Assembly: GCF_015476655.1 (NCBI RefSeq)
Contig: NZ_JABFHF010000001.1
Coordinates: forward strand, 372,001 to 436,000
Source of the DNA: Aquiflexum lacus
GTDB lineage: Bacteria > Bacteroidota > Bacteroidia > Cytophagales > Cyclobacteriaceae
Length of the DNA stretch: 64,000 bases
Direction: 5' to 3'
The position numbers and the translations under genes are program-made. Below are positions 41,524-50,189 of this stretch, piece after piece; position 1 is the first letter of the stretch; the number at the start of each line of letters is the position of its first letter. Under the pieces are notes generated by a model. It saw nothing but the letters and a program-made list of their open reading frames with translations. It was not told where the DNA came from and searched no databases.

Positions 41524-42180
41524 TTAGAGTTCGTTTGATTTTTTATATTTCCTGAATGCATACCAGCCCAATCCTAGAAAAGCATAGATAGAAAGTGATG
41601 CGTAGATCGCAGGATTTGGATTATTCAGACTGCTGATAGACCCTGAATATGAGGCTATCAAAGCATACGGCATTGTATTTAGACACCAATACTGTAAGAA
41701 TTTTCTAAAATCCATTCCGGTCATCCCTGCCAAGCATGCAGAGACTTCCGGTAAAATAGGAGATACCCTACTTAGCAGAATCATTACGGTGCCATAGTTG
41801 TTAAAGCTGATGATTGCCTCCTTCCTCTTACTTTCAATCGGAACAATTTTCTTTAAAACCCTATCTCCGAATTTTTTACTGATCGTATATCCTGCAATTC
41901 CAGCCATCAGCATTCCCGTGACAGCTGCCAATCCACCATAGCCAAAGCCAAGAAAGTGTCCCGAAAGTACCGTAACGGTCAATGTAGGTATGGCAATAAA
42001 CAGGTCAATGAACAAGATGAGAACTACCAGGATGAAAAGGTATATGGGATTTATTTCCTGGGCTTTTTCTAACCATTCAAGGATGTCTTCCAGACTGAAT
42101 ATCCCAGTAAACCGGGCAATTAGAAATGTAGAAGCAAAAAATAGGGTTAGGATAAATATTATTTTTAGGATAGCCCTCAT
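41524..42180 (-). CDS. TVP38/TMEM64 family (DedA-like) membrane protein
   Basis: A 218-residue polytopic protein with about six TM segments. The SNARE-associated/VTT signature is present: FLGFGYGGLAAVTGMLMAGI, then FNNYGTVMILLSRVSPILPE, then the CLAGMTGMDFRKFL block. Related proteins flip or transport lipids in the inner membrane. Its ATG shares bases with the SDR stop upstream (TAATG), so the genes are coupled. Confidence 0.9.
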   Translation of the reverse strand: MRAILKIIFILTLFFASTFLIARFTGIFSLEDILEWLEKAQEINPIYLFILVVLILFIDLFIAIPTLTVTVLSGHFLGFGYGGLAAVTGMLMAGIAGYTISKKFGDRVLKKIVPIESKRKEAIISFNNYGTVMILLSRVSPILPEVSACLAGMTGMDFRKFLQYWCLNTMPYALIASYSGSISSLNNPNPAIYASLSIYAFLGLGWYAFRKYKKSNEL

Positions 42181-42914
42181 TATTCCCCTCCGTTTTTCAT
42201 GATGTATTCTGCCAATGCTGGACTTATCCGATTGATAATCTTCAATAGTTTTACCTTACCGATGTTGATCTCATAATGGTCTTTCTTAAAGGAGGTAATA
42301 AATTCCTCAACAAGTTTTTCTGGACTGATTTTACCTTTTCCCCTTCCTGCTGTCATTTGGGTGTCTACCAAAGGAGGGATGATTTCAAAAACCTTGACAT
42401 TATTAAGCTGATAACGAAGTGCTTTGGTAAAAATATGTAAACCTGCTTTGGTACCACAGTATACCGGTGCCTGCTTTTTGGGGACCAATCCCAGACCTGA
42501 AGATACATTGACAATCGCCGCATTGGGGTTTAACTGAAGAGTTGGCAAAAAGAGACTTATCAATTTGATGGGAGCCAGAAAATTGATGTTGATTTCCTGT
42601 TCGATTTTCCCTAAATGAGCATCTTCTTCTTCAAAATAATAGTTATGTTGAATACCTGCATTATTGATTAAAATGTTTGTGTCCGGATGTTCCTGTTCTA
42701 TAAATAGGATCAGTCTATCCAATTCTTCTGATTGGGAAATATCGCAGGGGAATGGAATTATTCGGTTGTTTTTCAGGGCAAGTTGATTGAGCTTTTCTTT
42801 ATTCCTCCCTAATGCAATAACCTGATTATCTAGTCTGATAAATGTATTGAGCAATGCTTCCCCTATTCCTGATGTTGCTCCTGTAATAAGGATTTTATTT
42901 CCCTTCAGCTTCAT
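42180..42914 (-). CDS. SDR family oxidoreductase, DltE-like
   Basis: A 244-residue SDR: TGATSGIGEAL cofactor loop, ILINNAGIQHNYYFEEEDAH, VNVSSGLGLVPKKQAPVYCG with Ser and Tyr, and TKAG for the Lys. The closest named group is DltE-like. It would use NAD(P)H in the cytoplasm. It sits between a Crp-like gene and a membrane-protein gene on the same strand. Confidence 0.9.
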   Translation of the reverse strand: MKLKGNKILITGATSGIGEALLNTFIRLDNQVIALGRNKEKLNQLALKNNRIIPFPCDISQSEELDRLILFIEQEHPDTNILINNAGIQHNYYFEEEDAHLGKIEQEININFLAPIKLISLFLPTLQLNPNAAIVNVSSGLGLVPKKQAPVYCGTKAGLHIFTKALRYQLNNVKVFEIIPPLVDTQMTAGRGKGKISPEKLVEEFITSFKKDHYEINIGKVKLLKIINRISPALAEYIMKNGGE

Positions 42915-43001
42915 GATCCTGATTATTTAATTCAGTACAAATTTGATGGCTTAATGGAAGGTTTCCATTTACATATGTAAAGGAATAATAGGAAAGGAAA
43001 A

Positions 43002-43568
43002 TTATTTTTGGCTTCTAATCCGACTCAGCTGAGTCGGGGTTACCCCAAGATAGGAGGCGATTTGATATTGGGGAATAAGCTGTTCTAAATCCGGATGTTC
43101 TTTTTGAAAAATGGTATAGCGCTCTTTAGCTTCAAGTGTGGCGAGTTCGATTTCCCTTTTTTCTTTATTCACAAAAAAACGCTCTGCCAGGATTCGGGCC
43201 AACCGCTCAACAAGAGGATATTGATCATATAGGCTTTGAATGCTTTCAAAGGAGGCAATCCAAACCGTACAATCTGTCAAACAGTCAATATCTATTAAAT
43301 TACTTTGACCTGTTACCAGAGAAGAGTAAGCGCCCACAAAAGATCCGTGAGTGAAAAAAGTTTTGTTGTATTGTTCCCCATTGTTCATCGAAAAATAAGC
43401 CCTTAACACACCAGATTCTACAAAACCTATCTGTTTTGAAAATTCCCCCTTTTTGGCGAAAACAGAACTTTTCGCTAGTTGTACCTTGGAGAATTTAGAA
43501 ACTATTAGATCCAAAGTTTCGGGATCAAAATTGACGAGGGATTTTAATGAGTTTTTGAGCAATGACAT
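43002..43568 (-). CDS. Crp/Fnr family transcriptional regulator
   Basis: A 188-residue regulator: N-terminal cyclic-nucleotide-binding fold (IGFVESGVLRAYFSMNNGEQ, FFTHGSFVGAYSSLVTGQ) without a full cAMP pocket, and a short C-terminal HTH (IPQYQIASYLGVTPTQLSRI). This compact form is common in Bacteroidota. First gene of the minus-strand run 43568-40727 and the likely regulator of it. Confidence 0.92.
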   Translation of the reverse strand: MSLLKNSLKSLVNFDPETLDLIVSKFSKVQLAKSSVFAKKGEFSKQIGFVESGVLRAYFSMNNGEQYNKTFFTHGSFVGAYSSLVTGQSNLIDIDCLTDCTVWIASFESIQSLYDQYPLVERLARILAERFFVNKEKREIELATLEAKERYTIFQKEHPDLEQLIPQYQIASYLGVTPTQLSRIRSQK

Positions 43569-43612
43569 TTTTAAAATTAAATTAATTTTTAAATTAAATT
43601 GTTTGAAATTTA

Positions 43613-43831
43613 ATGTTGGGGAGTTTTGGTAGTATTATACCTAAAAAAGACTATTTCTATCAGGGTAGATTGGGAAATGAAATTACAACTGAACAAGGAT
43701 TCAAGGCTATGGAGTTGTACGCGCTAAATGTTCTTGCTCAAATAGATAAAAAGGTTGGCTTTGATAAAATCATTGGATTGAATCACATTGGACTAGTATC
43801 TGGGGAGTGGTATCATTCATTTCTATTTTGA
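43613..43831 (+). pseudogene. Fragment of a RidA-family gene
   Basis: Residues 16-58 (YQGRLGNEITTEQGFKAMEL, ALNVLAQIDKKVGFDKI) match the central part of RidA/YjgF-like enamine deaminases. The N-terminal strand and the C-terminal half with the catalytic arginine are missing, replaced by unrelated residues. Very probably inactive. Confidence 0.65.
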
Positions 43832-43877
43832 AGTCTCATGAAATTTTCATCAATGAATTCTTTTTCAATGAAATAGG

Positions 43878-44156
43878 TTACAAAACATCTCTGATATCCG
43901 GATTTTTTTTAAAAATGCTCTTGGCGAATGGGCACAATGGGATAATTTTTATTCCTTTTTCTCTAGCAAATTCTACAGCTTTTAAAACCATTTGTTTGCC
44001 AGCATTTTTACCTTTTAATGGTTCATTGACTTCTGTATGGTCAATAATAATTTTATCCCTACCAACCCATATATAGGACATCATTGCCTCTTGAATTTTA
44101 TTTTCAAGAATGTAGAATTCACCTTTGTTTCCATTATCTTTTCTTAAGATTTCCAT
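43878..44156 (-). CDS. GNAT-like N-acetyltransferase, short YjdJ type
   Basis: A 92-residue protein of the minimal GNAT group (YidJ/YjdJ-like): YIWVGRDKIIIDHTEVNEPL, then the acetyl-CoA loop PLKGKNAGKQMVLKAVEFAR, and IKIIPLCPFAKSIFKKNP. Such proteins bind acetyl-CoA; the target is unknown. Convergent with the RidA fragment. Confidence 0.88.
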   Translation of the reverse strand: MEILRKDNGNKGEFYILENKIQEAMMSYIWVGRDKIIIDHTEVNEPLKGKNAGKQMVLKAVEFAREKGIKIIPLCPFAKSIFKKNPDIRDVL

Positions 44157-44372
44157 TTATAAGTAATAGGATTAATTGAAATTTGATTTATTAGATTTTT
44201 TGATAGGGGAGATCATAGCTCTGAAAAGCAAGTATAATTTTATATCTATATTTGAGGAACCAGTCTAAAAAATAACCTTGTTGATTGTTTAATAAATGTC
44301 ATACAATCAATTCTTTTAGGCTGATTGTTTGGATGGCCACCAACTCTCAAATTGACATTAGTATTTAAACCC

Positions 44373-46292
44373 TCATTTAATGGTTTGGCTGAACTCATTA
44401 CTGATTCTGCCCTGTGGAGTCACTATGATGTACCGTAGTGTAAGAGGACCATGTTCTTTTCTTGTTACCGGAGCCAAAAATGGACTGGTGTATAACATTC
44501 CGGTAGGATCTGCTTTGTAACTGTCCACCGTATAATACACTTGACTTTTATCTACGAGCGATTCTATGCTGATTCGATGTCTGCCAGTTGCCATGTCCCT
44601 GCTGATGGTGACTTCTGCTTCCGGAATTCTAAAGAAAACGTTTGATTTTTCCAGTTCTGCCAATCGTTTTGGCAACCTTTTTTTGCTGAATTCACCATAG
44701 TCTTTTTTGTTCCCCGGGGTCCAAGCTACTTCTGATAAAGCAAGCATCCTTGGAAAAATGAAATATTCCAACTTGTTGTTGGTAGAGATATATTCTGTCC
44801 AAAGATTCCCTTGAACACCCAAAATGAATTTTTGTTCTTCAATACTTAAGGCTGTTGGTCTAGGAGAATAGCCATATACCTTTTCCAAGGGCAGAAATCC
44901 ATGAATAGCCAAGGGTTCAGTGGTTTGATCTTCGGCATAGTAATGGTCAAAATACATATGGGTATTTGGAGACATGATTACATCATGGCCCATTTTGGCG
45001 GCTGCAATTCCCCCGTCTTCACCCCTCCAGCTCATCACTGTTGCATTTGGGGCCAACCCACCTTCAAGTATTTCATCCCATCCGATCAGGTTTCTTCCGT
45101 TTTTGTTAAGGAACTTTTCAATTCTTCTGATAAAATAACTTTGCAGTTCATGTTCATCCTTTAATTTTTCCTTCTTGATCACTTTTTGGGCTATTTCGGA
45201 GGTTTTCCAGTGGTCTTTGGGGACCTCATCACCTCCAATGTGAATGTACTTACTTGGAAATATGTCCATCACTTCTGTCAATACATCCTCCAGAAAAGTG
45301 AAAGCAGCGTCCGTAGGACCAAAAATATTATATTGTACGCCCCAAAAACCAGGAACTGAAATACTCAAATCATTGTCTAAAGGTTCACCTTTTTCATTGG
45401 TCCCCGAAATTGTTCCTGCTTGAGGAACCCCATTGACCAAAGGGAAACTTCCAAGTTCTGGATATGCTGCCAATACGGCTGAGCTATGTCCGGGGAGTTC
45501 TATTTCAGGAATTACAATAATTTGCCTTTCTGCGGCGTAACGTACGATTTCTCGGGCCTCATCCTGGGTATAGAATCCCCCATGAGGTTTACCGTCATAA
45601 ATCAAAAGTTCCCTGTCATACTGTTTACCGATGATGGTGGAATCCCTCCAAGCAGAGATTTCGGTCAACTTGGGATATTTTTTGATTTCCAATCTCCAAC
45701 CCTGATCTTCAGTCAGGTGCCAATGGAGACGGTTAAGTTTATAGTGAGCCATCAAATCAATGATTTTTTTGATCTGATCCACAGGAAAATAGTGCCTTGC
45801 CACATCCAACATCAAACCCCTGTAATCAAATTCGGGCTTATCTTCAATCCTCATGGCCGGTATCGTCAACCCACCATCTTTTACTTCTATTAATTGCAAG
45901 GTGGATTGTAACCCATAGAAAATACCCGCTTCCCCTCCTTTAATTTCAATTTTATCAAAATGTATATCCAAAAGATATCCTTCAGGATTATCACCCCGTA
46001 CCGAAGTCAATATAATATGTGGTCCGGATTGTGGGATCTGTGTAATGAAAAGTCTGAATCCATGCCTTTTCTCTAAAAAATCATTGAACAACTCTGCTGA
46101 TTTTCGGCTGTCTTGGCTTTTGGCTAAAATGGGTATGCCTGCATTTAAATTGAATTCTCCTATCCCTTCAATCACATTCATAGGCTTGGGAATAATGCCC
46201 TGTGCCATTGAAGAATAGATGAAAAGAACCATTAATAATTGGGAGAGGAACATGCCACCCATTTTTTTTCTAATAAATTTTGGAAAATACAT
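44373..46292 (-). CDS. Beta-N-acetylhexosaminidase, GH20
   Basis: A 639-residue exported glycosidase with a signal peptide (LSQLLMVLFIYSSMAQG). GH20b N-domain at residues 35-150, then the catalytic barrel from about 155 (FDYRGLMLDVARHYFPVDQI, NRLHWHLTEDQGWRLEIKKY) with the Asp-Glu pair in HIGGDEVPKDHW near residue 355. A small C-terminal chitobiase-like domain (VDKSQVYYTVDSYKADPTG) ends it. It releases terminal N-acetylglucosamine or galactosamine from chitin fragments or glycans in the periplasm. It stands alone, with no SusCD pair beside it. Confidence 0.95.
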   Translation of the reverse strand: MYFPKFIRKKMGGMFLSQLLMVLFIYSSMAQGIIPKPMNVIEGIGEFNLNAGIPILAKSQDSRKSAELFNDFLEKRHGFRLFITQIPQSGPHIILTSVRGDNPEGYLLDIHFDKIEIKGGEAGIFYGLQSTLQLIEVKDGGLTIPAMRIEDKPEFDYRGLMLDVARHYFPVDQIKKIIDLMAHYKLNRLHWHLTEDQGWRLEIKKYPKLTEISAWRDSTIIGKQYDRELLIYDGKPHGGFYTQDEAREIVRYAAERQIIVIPEIELPGHSSAVLAAYPELGSFPLVNGVPQAGTISGTNEKGEPLDNDLSISVPGFWGVQYNIFGPTDAAFTFLEDVLTEVMDIFPSKYIHIGGDEVPKDHWKTSEIAQKVIKKEKLKDEHELQSYFIRRIEKFLNKNGRNLIGWDEILEGGLAPNATVMSWRGEDGGIAAAKMGHDVIMSPNTHMYFDHYYAEDQTTEPLAIHGFLPLEKVYGYSPRPTALSIEEQKFILGVQGNLWTEYISTNNKLEYFIFPRMLALSEVAWTPGNKKDYGEFSKKRLPKRLAELEKSNVFFRIPEAEVTISRDMATGRHRISIESLVDKSQVYYTVDSYKADPTGMLYTSPFLAPVTRKEHGPLTLRYIIVTPQGRISNEFSQTIK

Positions 46293-46939
46293 GCAGGTTA
46301 TAAATTGGAGTGTTGGATAAATAGGATTTATTTAATTATTGAAAGAAAATTAACTGTAATTTTTGGGAGCATCTGATCCAAACATCCTCATTGAGCCACA
46401 GTTTAATTGAAAGTTACTTTTAGGCAATTCAGGCAACAAGTGAAATATTTCTGAATATCATTAAAAAAGGATGATCGATGAAAATCGACCTTTAAGTGAT
46501 AAAACAAAATGTCCGTTCAATTCCAAAATAACCTGCTTGATTTGCTAGGGGCTTAATTTGATTGACTGCCAACATTTTCAACTTTCAGGTTTGCCACCCT
46601 TCAGATTTTTCAAGGATCCTTGCAGAATCTCAGCCATATGAAACCAATTTAGATCCCCTTGGGTGGAATCGATGCAGTAATTAATTTTTGTATTTTTCTA
46701 CTAATTTTCCAAAGTTTACGTTTTAAGTGTTTTGTCCGTATTTTGAAATGATTCGGGGTAATTTGATTCATTTCCAAATTCTTCAAAATGTTCTTTGGTC
46801 TTATCATTATGGACTTTCATTTTGAATAACTAGCAATAACGACTCCTCACAGCTATCTCTAGATCTTCCAATGGGTAATTAAATGATAAGGAATTAAAAA
46901 TATAATTGATTGATAATCCTTTTCTATTTTACATGTACT
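46293..46939. other. Divergent intergenic region, no gene seen
   Basis: About 640 bases between the hexosaminidase and histidine kinase genes. No credible ORF or RNA. It must contain both divergent promoters. No strong palindrome was noticed. Confidence 0.5.
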
Positions 46940-49165
46940 ATGCTTAAATTTAATGTTGTTGTTATCTTTTATTTGGTAGTTAATGCTTTAAGTATTCACT
47001 TTTTGTCGGCTCAAGACACAGACTCAAATTCGTTTGCTCTGAAAGATTCATTGATTTTGTCAAGGCATGAGAAAGGGCTTCCAATCAATATATTCCATGT
47101 TAAGAATTGGAAATTTTCCATTGAAGACAAACCTGAGTTTGCACAGCCGGATTTTAATGATTCTGGATGGCCAAGTACGAATGTAGCCGGTTTTATGGAC
47201 TCTCTTTCTTATACCATGGATTGGGATCAATTTGTATGGCTTCGGCTGACAATCTTCACGGACTCTTCTTTTTATAACCTCCCATGGTGGATCTACTATT
47301 ACTCCGTTTCTCCTGGGGAAATATATCTAGATGGCAAATTGCTGGTTGCATTTGGCCAACCTACTACTGATAAGAAGGCAGAGATAACACCCGTTTTTTA
47401 TCCAAATGAGCCACCTTTTGTCATGTTTCCCATTCTAGAAAAAAAAGATAAAATTGTGTTGGCAATACGCTGGTCGGCACATCAGACCATCAAAATCACG
47501 GATATGTTTCCCGGTACTTTCAAGGAATATGGTCCAAATGTGGTTTTGAAATCAACAGATTTTGCACCTAACTGGTACGAGGAAATCAATCAATCATACC
47601 TTCGGGTATTTTTTGGGGCAGGGTTACTTTTATTGGTAATTGCCATTCAGGCATTTAGCTGGTGGTATACAGGAAACAGCCTGAACAGGGGTATCTTCTT
47701 TGTTTCTCTCTTTTTATTAATCCATTTATTTTCTTCACATCCCTATATCTTTGGGTACTCGGTCAAAAGTTTATTGATTGACACCCTATTGTTCAACCCT
47801 TTGTTTCTCTTGCTTTTTATGTTTTTCCCTTGGTTGGCTTCATCCATGCTTGGATTGCCTTTTCCATTGAGTAATAAGAAATTCAATTTCTTGATCGCAA
47901 TTGTACTTATAGCAATTATTGGAGCTGTCCTTTTTTTGGGTACAACCTTCTGGGGATATTGGGTTTTGTTTTTTGGAATAATGGCTATTTCACTTGGATG
48001 GTTAATACAAATTATCGGTAAGGCTTTTAAGCTGAAAATTAAATATCGATGGATTGTTGCAATTACTTATGTTACGCCTATTGGTATTGTTTTTTTTGGT
48101 TCGACTATTCAAATTCTTGGGAGCTATTTGAGTTTTGATTTAAATAGTTTTCTCGATGAAAACAAATTGTTTAGTCTCGTAATTATTTCAGTTTATGTTG
48201 CAATACCAGTATTTACGACATTCTATATTGCAAGGCAAAACATTGATTTATTAAAGAATTTGTCATTTTTGGTCAAGGAACGAACCAATGAATTAGAAAA
48301 ATCACTTTTTGAGCTCAAGTCCACCCAAGCCCAACTCATTCAATCAGAAAAGATGGCCTCTCTTGGAGAACTCACCGCAGGTATTGCCCATGAGATCCAG
48401 AATCCGTTGAATTTTGTAAATAACTTTAGTGAGGTAAGTGCTGAAATGATACAAGAGATTGAGGTAGAAAGAACGAAGAACCAGAACCTGAGAGATGAGG
48501 ATTTAGTCAATGAATTACTAGGTGATGTCAAAGTGAATTTAGGGAAAATCAAACACCATGGCATGCGTGCTGATTTGATAGTAAAGGGAATGTTGGAACA
48601 CAGCAGGTCGGGTTCTGGAGAAAAGGAATTTACGAATCTCAATGAATTGACCAAAGAATTTTTAAATCTTGCCTATCAAAGTTATAAGTCAAAAAACAAA
48701 GACATTGAGATTGTTTTGATCACTGAATTAGATCAAAATCTTCCAAAAATAAGCGTTGTCCGTTCAGAAATAGGGAAGGTTTTGATGAATATTTTAAATA
48801 ACGCATTTTACGCTTGTCATAATCCGGATTTCAACCCCAAGACCCAAGTGGATTTGGTTTCAAGTTATAAACCCAAGGTAATCGTAGCCACCAAAAGCTT
48901 TCCACACAAGATCGAGTTGTCAATTAAAGATAATGGTTCTGGAATTTCTGATAAAATTAAAGATAAAATCTTCCAGCCTTTTTTTACTACCAAGCCCACT
49001 GGAAAAGGAACGGGATTGGGATTAAGTCTGAGTTATGATATTATAAAAGCACATGGAGGAGAGATTAAGGTTGAAAGCCCAATAGCAATGACCTCAATGC
49101 ATTCAGGAGTTCAGGAATTTGTTGGGGGAATAGGTACTGATTTTATAATTATTTTACCTATCTAA
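46940..49165 (+). CDS. Membrane sensor histidine kinase, 7TM-type
   Basis: Start set at ATG 46940 (MLKFNVVVIFYLVVNALSIH), which gives a proper signal peptide; a frame start 30 bases earlier is less likely. The mature N-terminus is a periplasmic carbohydrate-binding-like domain (about 30-180), followed by about seven TM segments (residues 220-430), a short coiled coil, a HisKA domain with the phosphorylated His in AGIAHEIQNPLNFVNNF, and HATPase_c (NILNNAFYACHN, IKDNGSGIS, GKGTGLGLSLSYDII). It autophosphorylates on His and signals to a regulator not encoded nearby. Standard for Cytophagales orphan kinases. Confidence 0.93.
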   Translation: MLKFNVVVIFYLVVNALSIHFLSAQDTDSNSFALKDSLILSRHEKGLPINIFHVKNWKFSIEDKPEFAQPDFNDSGWPSTNVAGFMDSLSYTMDWDQFVWLRLTIFTDSSFYNLPWWIYYYSVSPGEIYLDGKLLVAFGQPTTDKKAEITPVFYPNEPPFVMFPILEKKDKIVLAIRWSAHQTIKITDMFPGTFKEYGPNVVLKSTDFAPNWYEEINQSYLRVFFGAGLLLLVIAIQAFSWWYTGNSLNRGIFFVSLFLLIHLFSSHPYIFGYSVKSLLIDTLLFNPLFLLLFMFFPWLASSMLGLPFPLSNKKFNFLIAIVLIAIIGAVLFLGTTFWGYWVLFFGIMAISLGWLIQIIGKAFKLKIKYRWIVAITYVTPIGIVFFGSTIQILGSYLSFDLNSFLDENKLFSLVIISVYVAIPVFTTFYIARQNIDLLKNLSFLVKERTNELEKSLFELKSTQAQLIQSEKMASLGELTAGIAHEIQNPLNFVNNFSEVSAEMIQEIEVERTKNQNLRDEDLVNELLGDVKVNLGKIKHHGMRADLIVKGMLEHSRSGSGEKEFTNLNELTKEFLNLAYQSYKSKNKDIEIVLITELDQNLPKISVVRSEIGKVLMNILNNAFYACHNPDFNPKTQVDLVSSYKPKVIVATKSFPHKIELSIKDNGSGISDKIKDKIFQPFFTTKPTGKGTGLGLSLSYDIIKAHGGEIKVESPIAMTSMHSGVQEFVGGIGTDFIIILPI

Positions 49166-49358
49166 TGATTAAATTTTAGCAGATCATAATTTAGTTATCA
49201 ATTCCATAGTGCATTATGAAAAAGGTAAACGATAAAACACGCTAAGTGAATGTCTTTTAGAAATTCAAATTATCTGACTGATAGCTGTTCGACACTTTTT
49301 TACAAAAACTGGAATTTAGCCTTACCTTTACCATTGTTTATAGCAGAAATTAACCTTT

Positions 49359-49985
49359 ATGAAAAGAACCTCGGAAAGAAAAGAAAGAGAAAAGGAAAAT
49401 AGGAAGAATGATATTCTGAAGGCTGCTGAAAATATCATGAAAAAAAATGGTCTGCACGGATTAAATGTGGATCAAATTGCTGAGGACACTTCCTTGGCAA
49501 AAGGTACCATCTATCTCTACTTTAAAAGCAAAGAGGAAATCTTAGGGAACCTTACCGTAAAAGCCAGAAAATTATTGCTTAAAGAGTTTGTCAAAATTGA
49601 TAAAATGGACTTAAATCCGATAGATAAACTCAGGGAAATCATCATAGCCAACTATAAATTTTATCGCAAGAATACCCTTTATTATGATTTAGTTTCCCTC
49701 TATGAAGCCAATCACACTTTGGAGGAAACGGATGAAATGTATGGCTCCAGCAATGCCATTACTGAACTTGTTTCCAAGATCGCCTTTGAAGCCAAAGAAA
49801 AAGGTGAATTAAATGAAAATCTTGATCCCTTACATTTCACCATGATTCTTTGGGGCACAACAGTAGGGATTTTACAGATGCTAAAAGTTCGCGGGGCACT
49901 CATTGAGAGCAAATTAAATATCACTGAAAATCAGATACTTGATTCATTTTTGGAATTATTTTTTCAAGGAGTCAAAAAAAAATAG
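49359..49985 (+). CDS. TetR family transcriptional regulator
   Basis: A 208-residue TetR protein. Basic N-terminal tail, then the HTH (HGLNVDQIAEDTSLAKGTIY, LYFKSKEEIL) and an all-helical ligand domain (NKSK-free, YYDLVSLYEANHTLEETDEM). The ATGACTNNNAGTCAT dyads at 50042 and 50149, between this gene and the RND gene, are its likely operators. Expected to repress the downstream exporter operon until a lipid or drug binds. Confidence 0.92.
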   Translation: MKRTSERKEREKENRKNDILKAAENIMKKNGLHGLNVDQIAEDTSLAKGTIYLYFKSKEEILGNLTVKARKLLLKEFVKIDKMDLNPIDKLREIIIANYKFYRKNTLYYDLVSLYEANHTLEETDEMYGSSNAITELVSKIAFEAKEKGELNENLDPLHFTMILWGTTVGILQMLKVRGALIESKLNITENQILDSFLELFFQGVKKK

Positions 49986-50041
49986 CAAAAACCCAAACTT
50001 TTTAATTCTACATTTGTTCTGATTGAACTATTATTCATAAT

Positions 50042-50056
50042 ATGACTAACAGTCAT
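50042..50056. promoter_or_regulatory. TetR operator, copy 1, before the RND operon
   Basis: Perfect dyad ATGACT-AAC-AGTCAT, 134 bases before the RND start codon. Same half-sites as copy 2. Confidence 0.75.
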
Positions 50057-50148
50057 TATTTATAACTGTTAACCAACTAAAAACAGAGAGTAAGCTTAAA
50101 TCACTGAGAATAATCCTTGGCTGACTTTCTCTTTTTTTTGGAATATTT

Positions 50149-50163
50149 ATGACTACTAGTCAT
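50149..50163. promoter_or_regulatory. TetR operator, copy 2, before the RND operon
   Basis: Perfect dyad ATGACT-ACT-AGTCAT, 27 bases before the RND ATG and 107 bp from copy 1, about ten helical turns apart, so a repressor could sit on both on the same face. Confidence 0.75.
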
Positions 50164-50189
50164 TTTATGACCTTAATTTATAAAAACAA

